Source: Rhipidocladum racemiflorum
Taxonomy: Eukaryota > Streptophyta > Magnoliopsida > Poales > Poaceae
Assembly: GCA_036346355.1 (NCBI GenBank)
Contig: CM070572.1
Span: 31,223,944-31,287,943 of the forward strand
DNA: 64,000 nt
Direction: 5' to 3'
Position 1 is the stretch's first letter; each line of letters starts with the position of its first letter. The notes beneath the pieces are model-generated. The model did not search any database and was not told where the DNA came from. It was given only the letters and a program-made list of their open reading frames with translations. The translations under genes were made by a program, and so were the position numbers. Below are positions 22,480 to 33,980 of this stretch, piece after piece.

Positions 22480-25201
22480 ATGGGAAAAAGCTTTAGGGCA
22501 TGGCCCACTAACCTGAAAGGATGGAGATCTTGGTTCATTAGGGTATCGGCTCAAAAGAGGGTAGAATGGGAGAGGATGGGTATAGCCGAAGTCTCTATCT
22601 TTGAGTCTAGCCGACCACAAGCCAATGAACCCTTGGTAGGCTGCGGCATGTTATTTTTGGTCGGATTCTTTCAACGCTTTTTATTCCCGTCCCCAATCGG
22701 CCCTACTCGCTAGATGTGGCCCAACTATGCCGCCTTAGGCCGACGGGGACCGATTATCGGCTTTCGGAAAACCTTCTTTCAAATTAATCCGCAAAAAGGC
22801 GAAGGGTGGCATAAATACATCCAAAATAACAATAGGGTTCTTGGTCCGATGTCAATTTGAAGAGCATGTCGCTTTTCTCAATCTTTGGTTAGACCGATAT
22901 CTTTTACGTGGTGCTTCCTCGGCCCTACCCAAACCTTTCAGCTTAGTGGCGTAACGTCTGCTTTGGAGGGTCATCGGCTTTCCCTTGGCAAGATGTTCCT
23001 AGGGCGGTATTTCAAATGATGTATGTGATTCGTGAGCCGACTCTTTTCGGGTTTTGCCAAACATGTCGTTGGCAATATAGGAGGTCCTCTCGTGGTTTGT
23101 TCAAACATGGCTCCATTGTATGTTCAAAGATCTATTTTATCCGAACCCTCTGGAGCTCAACTTTCCCTCGGGAGGACTACCCAGAGCATGTTGTTCCACA
23201 GTATAGAGCTAGCCGATCCTATGGCGAGAGGTTTATCATGTCTTCGGCTGGAGAGTTAAAAATGGACTCGATCGGCTTGCACAAATACCTCAGTTTCTTC
23301 CTTTCCCTAGATAGGACTTCCTTCGGCCAACAAGACTTTTTCCGATATACCGATGTAGCCGATTGTCCATACCCAACATTCCTTCACCTTGATTTCTGAT
23401 AGTTCCTCGATGCCCCCATCTACTTTAGATTTGTACAAAATCATCCTTACCCCTTGCATCTTTCATGTCGGCTTGAATACCGCATAGCGGGACATTTCAG
23501 CCATCTTACGAGTTCTACCACCCTTCGGTTTACGCTCGTCAATTAGGCTTTGGGCAAACCATTCCATCTTTCCCTTTGCTATCTTGCGTCGAGCCCCGAG
23601 CTCGGGTAACCAACAGCGTTGCCGCTGAGGTTATTCTCGAAGTAGCCGATGGATTGCAAATCCTATCAACACCACATTTTGTTCTTAATTCCCGTCGGCC
23701 ACCGCTTTCTCGCAGTGGTGGACCAGAATATCAGAGGCTGTACTCATGGACAGGACTCCGTCGGCTATAATCCACTTATTTCTTCCCGACTTTCATGAGC
23801 CGACGGTAGTATCTGGTTCCAGCACGAGTTCGGGTTATAGCGATTCTTCAGTAGCCGTAGAGGTACCACTGTCTTGTATTCGTCTGTTTTTACATTGGTT
23901 ATCAACTTTTACTAAAATGCCTCGGCCTCTTCAGGTTGGTACTACGTGGTGAGCAAACAACCGATCCCCATGCTTCATGCGGCGGTGGCCGACAACGACG
24001 TCCAGGTCAATCTGTCGGCACTACGGGGTATACTTCAGGGAATTTAGACATTCAAGCTCCATCTTTAACGGACTTAGCTCGCCAGCGTGCTCCAAGTAAG
24101 TCTTTTGCATATCGGCTAATATGCCCCTTGCTTTGACAATTGCTAACTCGAAAACACTGCAGAGCGGAGGCAGAAGTCGGCCAAAGCGCCGCCTGCACTG
24201 AGGCGGCAACCCGATGGCTCTCCGAGCACTCACCATCGATGTAAGTTTTATTCTTTATTCTTTGCTCAATATCATTTTTTCATATTGCTGATTTTATTCT
24301 CTTGAATCCCTAGCAATCTCCGTCGGTGCAAGTGGCGGGAGTTATAGCCGATCTCCAAGGTGCTACATCGGCTATCCCTCCATCCTCTCCATTGCCGCCG
24401 CCATACCGCAATGTGACTATCGAGATCTCCGATCCACGACCCCAAAGCGCCATCAATCGATCGGCCGATTCTTTGGGCTTCACTGGACGAGCTCGACGAT
24501 CCGGAAGTGCTAGCCACCGATGACTACCACCGACATCCAAGCATAATAGCGGCCTGCGCCCGGCATCGGCTGCCGTTACCAGGCCGGGTATGCAGGAGCG
24601 ACTCAATCGTCTCTTGGATGAAGTGATGCGACAGAGGCAGCTCTTCCGCCAACACTCGGCCCTTGAGGAACGCTTATGGCGGCCATGCAAGCCGACCTTC
24701 CCCTGCAGACCATGAATGCTTTGCTAGAAGTGTGCCATCTGGATGATCGTCGGCTAGACGTAGAATTGGCCAAAGCAAGAATTGAACAGAGGAAGGCCCA
24801 AAGAAGCCGACCAAGAGATTCTCGACAAACTTATAGCGGATGCTAAATCTCGAAAGAGTGCTTTTGACCAGGGTGTCGCTATGCTGAAATCGGCCAAAGC
24901 TAAGGCCCGTGAGCCGGAGTCATCCAAGAAAAACTTGAAGAAACGGTGGCCTTGGTTACAAGAGAACTTGCAGATTGCCAAATCGGCATTGCAGATGCGA
25001 CATCTTCACTAGCGTCTCGTGAGGCAAAGAATCGGCGAAGTTTTTGCCAAAGTTAAGAGCCAATCGGCCAAGATAGTCCCAGTCCCGGGTGATGCAGTAG
25101 CCGATCAACAATTGATAGACGGCGTTCAAACTACCATCGGAAGGGCGGCAGCGGCACTATCGGCTTTGGGAGCCCATTTGCCCGGGTCGGGACTACACTA
25201 G
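22480..25201 (+). pseudogene. Spliced antisense gene of the Gypsy element (Tat aORF-like)
   Basis: On the plus strand, opposite to gag-pol. The first segment (22480-22713) has NLKGWRSWFIRVS, a Trp/Phe-rich pattern also found in 'putative gypsy type transposon' proteins. Later segments are 23016-23399, 23576-23770 and 23936-24095. Two textbook introns follow: 24096-24162 (gtaagt, branch-like ttgctaac, cactgcag) and 24241-24313 (gtaagt...ccctag). The exon after the second intron (QSPSVQVAGVIADLQ) runs to a stop at 24523. A Lys/Ala-rich, probably coiled-coil segment covers 24782-25201, ending HLPGSGLH. Stops and frame changes between segments suggest decay, although some may be unrecognised introns. 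Function of such ORFs is unknown. Confidence 0.6.
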
Positions 25202-25406
25202 TCTTTAACTTCTTGATCGATTTGCCAACCTCTGTAATATTGCTTTAAACTTGAGATGCCTTTTGAACTCTTGCTTGATCAATTTGTGCATCCGATTTTG
25301 TAAACCTTTAATCTGTGGATGGATGTTTCAAACCGACTTGGTCGGCTGTATGACCAATTTTATATGCATGTGCTTGTCATTGATCCTGATGCCTTCACCT
25401 CTATAG

Positions 25407-26135
25407 TTAGGACCCGACCCATATGCTTGGGTGATATGCCTTCAGATACTTTCCATTGATCGCTTTAGGTAGGACGAACCCTTCTAACGATTCCAGTATA
25501 TATGAATTTCCGTCAACCGGCCGATTGATCTTATAAGGTCCTTCCCATGTCGGAGACCATTTGCCGAATCGATTATCCCTAGACCCAATCGGCAACACGG
25601 TTTTCCATACTAAATCGGCTTGATTGAATGATTTAACAATCACTTTTTTATTGTACGACCTGGCAACCATCTCTTTGTTCTTTTTAAGCCGATCTAGCGT
25701 GATTAGCCTTAGTTCAGCCAAATCATCTAGATTGTCCAGCATCGCCTGTTTGTATTCATCGGCTGATACATTATCTTGCTCGTGTAGCCTTATTGAGCCG
25801 ATGTTGATTTCAACGGGCAAAACGGCTTCTTGTCCGTATACCAACTGATAGGGTGACAATTTAGTTGTTCCGTGATGAGATAGCCGATAAGCCCATAAAG
25901 CCTCCGATAGCATTGAATGCCATCTCCTTGGCTCTTCCTCAATTTTTCTTTTATCGACTTTATCAATGTTTTGTTCGATGATTCGGCTGTCCGCTGGCCT
26001 GAGCATAGTAAGGGAGGAGTTGAGTAATTTTATCCCAAGACTTTCTGCAAACCCTTTGAACTCGTTGGACATGAACACAAGACTGATCAAGAGTGATTGT
26101 CTGTGGAATCCCAAACCGATGGACGATGTGTTCAT
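25407..26135 (-). pseudogene. Gypsy integrase, C-terminal part
   Basis: A 242-codon open stretch. Its middle, KIEEEPRRWHSMLSEALWAY followed by SPYQLVYGQEAVLPVEI, is the conserved end of the integrase core of Tat-type Gypsy elements. The rest (NRFGKWSPTWEGPYKI) is the C-terminal DNA-binding part ending at LKAYHPS. The region where the third catalytic acidic residue is expected (about 25960-26000) is disturbed by a shift, so activity is unlikely. It lies directly downstream of the integrase N-terminal and core segments at 25963-26438. Confidence 0.85.
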
Positions 26136-26438
26136 TTACAAAGTCGATTAGTTCTTTACCAAGAACCTTCTTGAGTGGCACAAGCCTCAACCCATTTTGA
26201 AAAATAATCCGTGGTCGCAAGGATGAATTTATGTCCTTTCTTTGGATGACGGAAATATCTGGCCGATTATGTCTATACCCCATCCTCTAAATGGCCATGG
26301 CTTGACGATCGGATGTAAAGCCGATCTTTGGTCTTGTTGTATGTTACCAAACTTTTGACACGTTTGGCATCCTCTATAATATTTGAAGCAATCTTCTAAC
26401 ATCGCGGCCAAAAATATCCTGTTCGTCTCGGTACCCAT
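25963..26438 (-). pseudogene. Gypsy integrase, zinc-binding and catalytic core part
   Basis: Two overlapping minus-strand frames. 26438-26229 gives CQTCQKFG (zinc-binding H2C2 end) and WPFRGWGIDIIG, which contains the first catalytic Asp. 26283-25963 gives VPLKKVLGKELIDFVNEHIV, then HRFGIPQTITLDQ with the second Asp. A shift separates the segments near 26230-26285. The reaction would be integration of the cDNA into host DNA. Confidence 0.85.
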
Positions 26439-27130
26439 TTCATCTTACGAGCCGATTGATGTGACCCACAAATGCCTTCATGAACTTCACCCATTGCTAC
26501 TTTGGCTTCCTCGGTTCCCAGACATCTTAATAACAAACCTTCCATAGTCCGAAAGTACAATACGTCTTCTAGTAGAACATATTTGAGCGCTTTGCGCTGA
26601 CCTTTGCTCGGTCGGCTTAGTTGGATCGACAAATAATCCCTTATCTCTGTTCTCCGATCGACAGGGTGGACACATAAAATCGGCCAAACGTTTAGCTCGA
26701 TTGGTCCCTGTCGGCTTTCAATCTTGTACCCTGATGCACTTTGTGCCAATCGGTTTGCTTTATCATTAGCTTCTCTGGGGATATGTTCTATGGAAAATGT
26801 AGTGAACATCTCGATGATCCGAGGCATTGATGCAAATCTGGGTTAGTGCATCATCATTGCATCGGTATTCTCCTCGACTTCTTTGTACAATTAACATCGA
26901 ATCTCCAAAAGCTTCGGCGTCTCTCACTCCGATGTTATCTATGAGTTGTAGACCCTTAGTAATGCTTCAGATTCGCTTGATTATTTGAACATCGGCTATT
27001 TAGCCGATACATGAAGTCATACTCCTGCTTTCTAGGTGAAACTAATACCACACCGATGCCTTCGCCTTCTTGGCAAGCAGACCCATCAAAATACAGGCCA
27101 AGGAGTTACACTAGTTGTTCCTACTAATGT
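26396..27130 (-). pseudogene. Gypsy RNase H region
   Basis: The minus strand at 26827-26720 gives TFSIEHIPREANDKANRLAQ, the typical end of the RNase H/RVT_3 domain in plant Gypsy elements. Upstream, around 26910-26860, FGDSMLIVQRSRGEYRC matches the central part. A stop or shift separates the two. 26700-26400 is the spacer leading to integrase, with LEDVLYFRTMEGLLLRCLG. Confidence 0.75.
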
Positions 27131-27799
27131 TTCACTCCTGTGATAAAATCGGCCACAGCTTGTCCTTTCACGCATTTAGCCGATTCATAGGATAACTCAA
27201 ACTCTGTTAGGCGTATGCCCATTTACCAAGCCGACCTCGTAGAATTGGCGCCGATAATATGTATTTTACTATATCGGTTTTGCATATTATGACGCACTTG
27301 GAAGCCGACATATAATGTCTTAACTTGGTGCAAGCAAAATACAATGATAAGCATAATTTTTCTACTAGGGGATACCTGGTTTACGCATCTAGAAGACGTC
27401 GGCTTAAGTAGAATATTGCTCGTTCCTTCCTATCGGCTTCTTGTGTTAAAAGCGCCCAATCGAATCACCTTCACCGATATATATAGTCTAAAAGGTATAC
27501 CGTGTTTTGGTGCGGTCAATCTTGGTGGACTCATCGAGATATCCTTTATGTCGTCGAAGGCTTTTTGCTGATCGGCTCCCATTTGAACTCTAGGTTGTCT
27601 TTAATTTTCAGCAGCGGTGTGAAAGCACGAATACATACGACAAGTTTGAGATGAAGCGTCGCAAGTAGTTGATTTTTCCAATCAATATCTGCAACTCCTT
27701 TTACTTGTCGGCGGTTTAGTATCGGCTATGGCTTTTACCTTGGCTTCGTTTACTTCAATTCCTCCTTCATGTACCGTAAACCCAAGAAATTGCCCGGTA

Positions 27800-28420
27800 G
27801 GCACCCCAAAGCACATTTGAGGGGTTCATTTTAACCCATGCAACCTTGTGCTTTCGAACATCTTTTCGGATCGGCTAAATGTTGCCGATCTTCTTTGGAT
27901 TTTACCACTACGTCGTCAATGTATATTTCCACAGATTGCCGATCAAATCATGGAAAATATGGTTCATAGCACGTTGATAAGTAGCACCGGCATTTTTTAA
28001 ACCGAAGGTCATAACTTTCCATTCATATAGCCCTAAAGCCCCCGGGCATCTGAAAGCCGTTTGGGGTATATCGGCTTTGGCCATGAATATCTGATTGTAT
28101 CCGGCGTTCCGTCCCAAAAAACTTATGATTTTATTCCCGGATGCAGCATCGATAAGCATATCGGCTATGGGCATCGGTACTCGTCTTTGGCGTAGCTTTG
28201 TTTAAATCTCTAAAATCGACACATACCCTAAGTTTGCCGTTTTCTTCTTCACAGGGACGATGTTTGAGACCCACTCAACAGATCGGCAAGGCCGGATAAA
28301 TTTCGCCTCTAGCAATCGTCCTACTTCTTCCTTTATAGCGTCATACAACGTAGGGTTAAACCGCCTCGGGTACTGTTTGAACGGCCGATAGCCAGGTTTT
28401 ATAGGTAGCCGATGTTCAAC
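27800..28420 (-). pseudogene. Gypsy reverse transcriptase palm region
   Basis: 28174-27908 gives MPIADMLIDAASGNKIISFL, then AGYNQIFMAKADIPQTAFRC and VMTFGLKNAGATYQRAMN, the canonical reverse transcriptase block of plant Gypsy elements. The catalytic YIDD box lies just downstream at 27912-27923 but in another frame, so a frameshift falls between the two motifs. 28420-28180 shows weaker RT-like sequence with interruptions. Confidence 0.85.
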
Positions 28421-29006
28421 TAGTCATCGGCTTAAACCTGGCATTTCATAATACTCCCATAAAGCAATCCTTATATTCCTTGAGTATTTCGACCAACTTT
28501 GCTTTATAACTGGTTCTAATTTAGCACTTACAAGCGTTGGTCTTTTGCTATCCCTTCCCCAATATCGATCTCTTCAAGCAAATCGCGAAGTAAATCCTAA
28601 CCCCTTTCTTTCTTCTTCAAAATCTTCAACAGCTTCTTCGTATTCTTCCCGCCGATAGCTCCTTGCTTTTCTGCAGCTTTTGCTATTGTCTTGCGCTCCA
28701 TCTTCTTATCACTTCGTCTGTCCGATCAAAGCGTATTGGGTTTAACGCTGATCGGCTTGAATCCTGATTTCTCAATACAGATAAAATCGCAATTGTCCAA
28801 GGCTTTTCCCGATATGCATTCACCTCTTCGTGTGGCCAATTGGTGTCGTGGCTAGCCATGGCGATATGAGCCGATGTGTCGGTGATACGACTTCTCTTGT
28901 ATCATTGTTCCACTGCACCGATTTACGGTGCATAGTTGATGGTATACAACGATTAGCATGGATCCGATCCGCCCAAGGAGTACGCCAGAATTGCCTTTAG
29001 CTTCAA

Positions 29007-29189
29007 TCACAAAAAACGCGATCGGCAAAGTTTTATTACCGATCGCCGCTTCGACACCATTACGCCTTTAGCCTCGGTTGGGTCTCCGGTGAAGTCATTT
29101 AGCACCATGTTGGTCTTGATTAAGTCTTCGTCGGCTTTTCCCAACTTTTCGAAAGTACTTAACGGCATCAGTTGACCGTTGCCCGCCAT
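29007..29189 (-). pseudogene. Gypsy protease region remnant
   Basis: The 60-codon stretch has LMPLSTFEKLGKADEDLIKT and NMVLNDFTGDPTEAKGV, matching the segment after the protease active site in plant Gypsy pol proteins (INLMPYS.FKKLGK type). The active-site Asp region just upstream is degraded. Confidence 0.7.
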
Positions 29190-29326
29190 CGACCAACATC
29201 ACGGGATATTGGTCGGCCATTAATGTATCCTTTTAGATACAATGGTTTGAGATGCCGATGCATGTCTTGTGGTTTTTCAAACACACGGCGTCTGGTGCTC
29301 AGAGGCACAATTGGGCGAACACTTCT

Positions 29327-29947
29327 TCACCGATTCTTGATTCTGAACTCGGCGAGTAAAGTGAATACCATGTTTATATCCATTGGTGGCGTATCATCTC
29401 GGATCATCGGAGAACTGGATTGAACCGATTGGTCTGAATCACTATCGATCTGTTCCTTCTTTCTCCACTCCTTTCTCAAAATCGGTACCGGTCTTAACTT
29501 ATTAAACGTCCGATCCCTCTCACTCTCCTTTTCGGCTTCCCTTTCTTCTTGTGTTTTTAATCGCTGAAGCCTTCTGCGTTGCGACTTCTTTGAGACCGAA
29601 GGGCACCATCTAGGTTTGGGTTCTATCGGCTTTCTTATCTTTCCGGCTAAATTGCCCATTTCATTGTCCGATTCCATCCTTCTTGCGTTAGCCGATAATT
29701 CCCGATTTTGGGAGGATTCGCCTTGTTACGATGTTGACAACCTTTCATAGATCGGCCTTCGCCCCTTACTCGGGCGATCGTGTATCGGTCTGGACAACTT
29801 TGTCTTTCTGATTGGTTTGGCCGACATGTAGACGAGTGTTGCATAGGACAAGATACAAGCTGTTGGTAAGGTCATCCCTCTCTCCCGACAAAGCGCCAAA
29901 AGGACATTGCCGATGTTTCTCTTCTTCAGAATCGGCCGATGTGGCAC
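29327..29947 (-). pseudogene. gag-pol linker remnant of the Gypsy element
   Basis: Open stretches at 29947-29726, 29844-29647 and 29677-29327 in different frames. The last has charged sequence (QRLKTQEEREAEKESERDRT) of the kind between gag and protease in Tat elements. No intact frame and no zinc knuckle was seen. Confidence 0.5.
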
Positions 29948-30506
29948 ATCGGCCGCCGACGCTCGTCCCTCCTTTGCCCTGATCGATGAAAACCCTGGTG
30001 GTGTTGAGGGCTATACCTTCGACTTATCCTTTCATATTTCCCCCAGGAGTTGTGAGAAGGTCGGCTTTGGTTTGAAATCGGCTCTTCTTGGAGCCTTCTC
30101 ATTTCGATACCATCTACCGAGCCTCTAAGTCCCCTCTTGGTTTCACCGTTCTTGAGTTTTGTCCATTTTTATCGGCTTCTATTTGTATAGAACCGACAGG
30201 TGATCTGCCTTGCCTCGTCTCGTGACATAATTCTCTTAGTCGGCTTATCCTCTTCCGCAGCCTCTTTTCTTTTAAGTGAACATTGAACCATGTTGACCTG
30301 AAAAGGGCCCATATCTATCTGCATAGCCGATTCTTACGCAAACTTTAACCTGCCATCGCGATGGCCGATTGGATCTGTTGTCGAAAAATATTGCAATCGT
30401 TAGTGTTATGAGAGAACGAATGATGCCATTTGCAATACCTTCGCTTTCTAATTTCTTCGCCGATGGTATGATATGCCCTTCCGTAACCTTATGAGTTATT
30501 CTTGTA

Positions 30507-32094
30507 CTAATAAATCAAATATCTTGTCACACTTCGACACATCATACGAGTACTTGACTTAGCTTTATTCTTTGTCGGCCTAAGCAGAGAGCATACGAGT
30601 GGTTTTTTGGAACCTTTGGCCCACTCGGCTATGTTCACTTCTGCTTCGTCGTCAGAGGTGTCGCCCGAATCGTAATCTACCATGTTTACTTTGGCCTTTT
30701 CATTGCCGTTTGTCCTAAACCTATCTTTAAACCCTTTGCTCTCTGCATATCGGCTTTCATGTGCCGATACGCGATGGAGTAGGTGGCCCAAGTCGGGGAA
30801 CTCCTGGCCTGACAACTTTTCTTTTAATGGAGGGATTAACCCTTGGAACGCTAGGTCGGCCAATTGATCGTCGGGTAATGTTACACTGTAGCACCTATTC
30901 CGTACGCCCCGAAATCTTTGATATAATCGAGACCGATTCGCCGTATACATGGATGAACTAAGATCAGAAATCCTAAGCTCCATAGTTCCCGAAAAGAAGT
31001 ACTCATGGAATCGGCTTTCTAAATCGTTCCATATATGAACTGAATTAGGTGGTAGATTTGTGAACCAAGTGAATGCAGTGCCAGATAATGATAAAGGAAA
31101 CAACCTAATTTTTAAACCATCGGATCGTGCGCCTCCCACCTTGAGCCATGAACCGTCCGATATGCTCAATTGTGGTAATAGAATCATCCCCTGAGAATTT
31201 AGCAAAGTCTGGTACCCTAAAGTTGTGGGGGTACGGCATTCGGTCTATGTAATCGGGGTACGGCTTCCTGTAGCCGATCACTCTCCCTCTGGGTTGTAAA
31301 CCGAACTGTTCTCTCAAAACATTGGCAATTTGTTCTGCCCAATTAACATTGTCGGCTTGTGGTGCAGGACACGGCCAATTCTCATTGTTTGCGCCCTGCC
31401 CCCCGAGTGCAAACTCGGGCCTTTGTCCAACTCGCACCTCAGGAGGTCTTGGTGCTGCGTCGTAATTGTGATTAAAACCTAATGCATCGGGTATGGGCGC
31501 GAAAGGTTCGACGTATGGCACCACCCTATATGGTGCTTGTTTCATGGTTGTGGCCCCTCGTGACTGTGGAACCTGTCCCATTTCAATCGGCTGATAAGCC
31601 GATAACCCGATGTTATTGGAGGGCGCACTTGATTGATTTGATGCACCTATCTTGGCTCCATCCGTGTGCCCATGGTAGTGTGTGAACCCATCTCTCTGTA
31701 TGCTTGGTTTCAAAACAGTAGGTTGAGCCGGCATCATGATAGGTGCTTGAGCCGACACGTTCTTGTGTTGGTGTTGGGTGCTATGGAATATCTCTGGAGT
31801 GCGTAAAGGGATGGTTTGTGGTTGATCTAGAAGTCTTCCAGACGCAACTAATTCTTGAGCAATCGTTTTCACACTATTTTCTATCATCGGCTTTAAAGTA
31901 GACACTAGAGCCGATGATTGGTTAATCAATGCGTGATGGACAGATTGCTCGATCATACTAGATAAATCAGCTTGAGCGGGTGCGTATCGGCTTACCGATT
32001 CGTCGGATGTTGAATCTCCGATAGGATTGATGCTTGGGAGTGCAATGTTTTGAGTAACGCCACGGCGTGTTTTCCGGAAGCATCGTAGCATCAT
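30507..32094 (-). pseudogene. Gypsy gag polyprotein, frameshifted
   Basis: The first frame (32094-31105) is the N-terminal Gln/Pro-rich part and ends with PDFAKFSGDDSITTIEHIGR. The second frame (31205-30507) continues with LKIRLFPLSLSGTAFTWFT and LPPNSVHIWNDLESRFHEYF, the retrotrans_gag core. A frameshift lies near 31110-31150. Role: capsid-like particle formation in the cytoplasm. The ORF starts about 160 bp inside the 5' LTR end, as expected. Confidence 0.9.
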
Positions 32095-32229
32095 TTCCTC
32101 GGAGCTGCCTTTCGATCTTCGAGTTCTTTCCGTTGCTCAGGGTTAAATCGGCCATCACGGGGCGCGATTATGGCATCGGTGTTGATATCGGCGGATCGCG
32201 GGTTTGTCGGTTGACGACATTCTTTTGTG

Positions 32230-32251
32230 TCCCATCAGGCGTGCCAAAATA
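32230..32251 (-). other. Primer binding site region of the Gypsy element
   Basis: On the minus strand TTTTGGCACGCCTGATGGGA follows the 5' LTR end directly. The TGG start and position are typical of a tRNA primer site. I do not assign the tRNA. Confidence 0.6.
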
Positions 32252-32926
32252 TGTTCGCGCCAAAAACGTGAAGGGGTTTTAGGCCTCGAACACACAAGAC
32301 AAACACCGGTTTGCAGAGCGTGCGGTCGATTTGACCTGAAATCGACAAGGTAGAATTTGTAATTTGATCGAAGCCGATAAACAAGGATCTATCGGCTTTT
32401 CACTAGTCGGCAAGAACCGATTAGGAGATAACTAGATCAACCGGTTACAGTTGATCCGGATACAAGGTAAAATCGGTTTCGGGAAGGCGATGCGCAACAA
32501 AACGAAGCAAATCAAACCTGGGTGAAATCGGCTAAAATCAACAATCGGCGATGCGCAACTATGTTGATTCCGTCGACTTGTAAAGAAATCTATGAAGCTA
32601 AAGCAATGTAAAAGAGGCTGTAAAAAGTAGTTGTTGGAATTGATTGATTTTTGCCGCTTGACACCCACCTCCTTTTATAACATGCCTGGCCGATCCGAGT
32701 TATACACGGATACGGTGCGTTTATCCGTATCGGCCTATTATCTGATTTCCTTCCCTTTTTAGAAACGGATTCCTTTTCCGATTCGTTTGATGATTTCTTT
32801 CCATGCGAACGCTTCCTTTCCGTTTCGGACTGATTTCAATACACACCGAATTCCGATGCAAACACATACAATTGCTTTTATCCGATTCAAACCCATTTTG
32901 CCATGCACCGAATTTTGGCGCAAACA
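32252..32926 (-). repeat. 5' LTR of the Gypsy element (right copy)
   Basis: 675 bp; the plus strand starts TGTTCGCGCCAAAA and ends TTTTGGCGCAAACA, so the ends are themselves an imperfect inverted repeat. It matches 21389-22066. Confidence 0.93.
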
Positions 32927-32931
32927 CTAGT

Positions 32932-33980
32932 ACTAGCATGTGGAGAGTTGATTAATCGGCTAGTTGCTTGTTGGTCTACATATACGTACAGTGCCTGGAT
33001 ATACATCGATCGATCGCATGTCCCCACGGCGACCATGACGTTCGATTCCAAGCCCAAATAGCTCCACGTACGGCAACAAAGATCACGGCCAAAGATTGCG
33101 TCGGACGGCTCGACTCTAGTCAAAAGACGAACCGAAATTTTCTCACCGATTTGATTGCGATGCGTGGTTTCAATTGGACGACGTGCCTTTCACTCGAAAA
33201 GAATACGACTAGTATAAACGCGCGTGTTGGGAAGATCTTTTTTTCTACTTATCACTCGTCCTCTTCTCTTCTCTTCTCTTCTCTTCTCTTCTTTTATTTT
33301 CTTTTCTGCTTCTTCTTCTTCTTGTTTTATTATTAAAAAAAACGAGCTCTCCTTTCCTTTGTCAAAAAGATTATTCCTCGGCGATGACTGAACATGAGCT
33401 ACGAACATGCCGGCCGAGCTCCAAAAGTCGTGCGTCGTTTTCGTGAGGAGTACTGTACGATCTGCGCGTACATGTAGGGGTACGGAAGGGATTCGCGAAC
33501 GGCTTTTTTTAAAATGAAAGCCATGGAAGGTAAGATCACCGATACGGTACGGTGCTCCACAAAGCTAGAGAAGATTGCATAGGCATGCATGGGCAATATA
33601 TATCTTCAAGCCCAAACTACTAGTGCTCCTTCAAAAATCGACCGAACTAAACGTACTTGCAAATGTCAAGGTATGTTTGGAATTAAGCCAAGATCTACAG
33701 GGAACAGTGCAATTCTCTCGTGTAGAGTATAAGCCGCAGGAAAATTACGAATTACTAGAAGCGTTACGGAGTCCAAACATGCTTGGCATGATGGGCGAAT
33801 CTGTGATTACCTTGTTTAATACGGGGCCGGGAGGGTAACTTCCGAGGACAAGGCGTGAAGACCAAATCGATAAATCCGAGGGAGGTACGGAGTAGGAAGC
33901 AGATATTGAAAACACGGCCTGTACGGTGTGGGCCCACGTGGACTAGCAAAGTAGGGCTGCTGGTGCCATCATCGAAACCA
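32932..33980. other. Intergenic region, no gene seen
   Basis: ORFs are short and unlike known proteins. A pyrimidine-rich (CTTCT)n tract lies at 33261-33293. Confidence 0.5.
33261..33293. repeat. (CTTCT)n microsatellite
   Basis: About six CTTCT units followed by further T/C-rich sequence. Confidence 0.9.

Larger units (their letters stand above)
21389..32926 (-). mobile_element. Complete Ty3/Gypsy (Tat-like) LTR retrotransposon, decayed coding
   Basis: An 11.5-kb element with two LTRs (21389-22066 and 32252-32926) is flanked by an exact 5-bp duplication CTAGT (21384-21388 and 32927-32931). On the minus strand the order is LTR, primer site, gag, protease-like, reverse transcriptase, RNase H, integrase, then LTR; integrase after RNase H defines Ty3/Gypsy. 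A 3-kb stretch between integrase and 3' LTR carries a plus-strand gene, as in Tat-lineage elements. The LTRs differ by roughly two dozen substitutions and small indels by eye (a few percent), so insertion is not very recent. All main ORFs carry shifts or stops. GCCGAT/ATCGGC words are strikingly frequent throughout. Confidence 0.93.
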
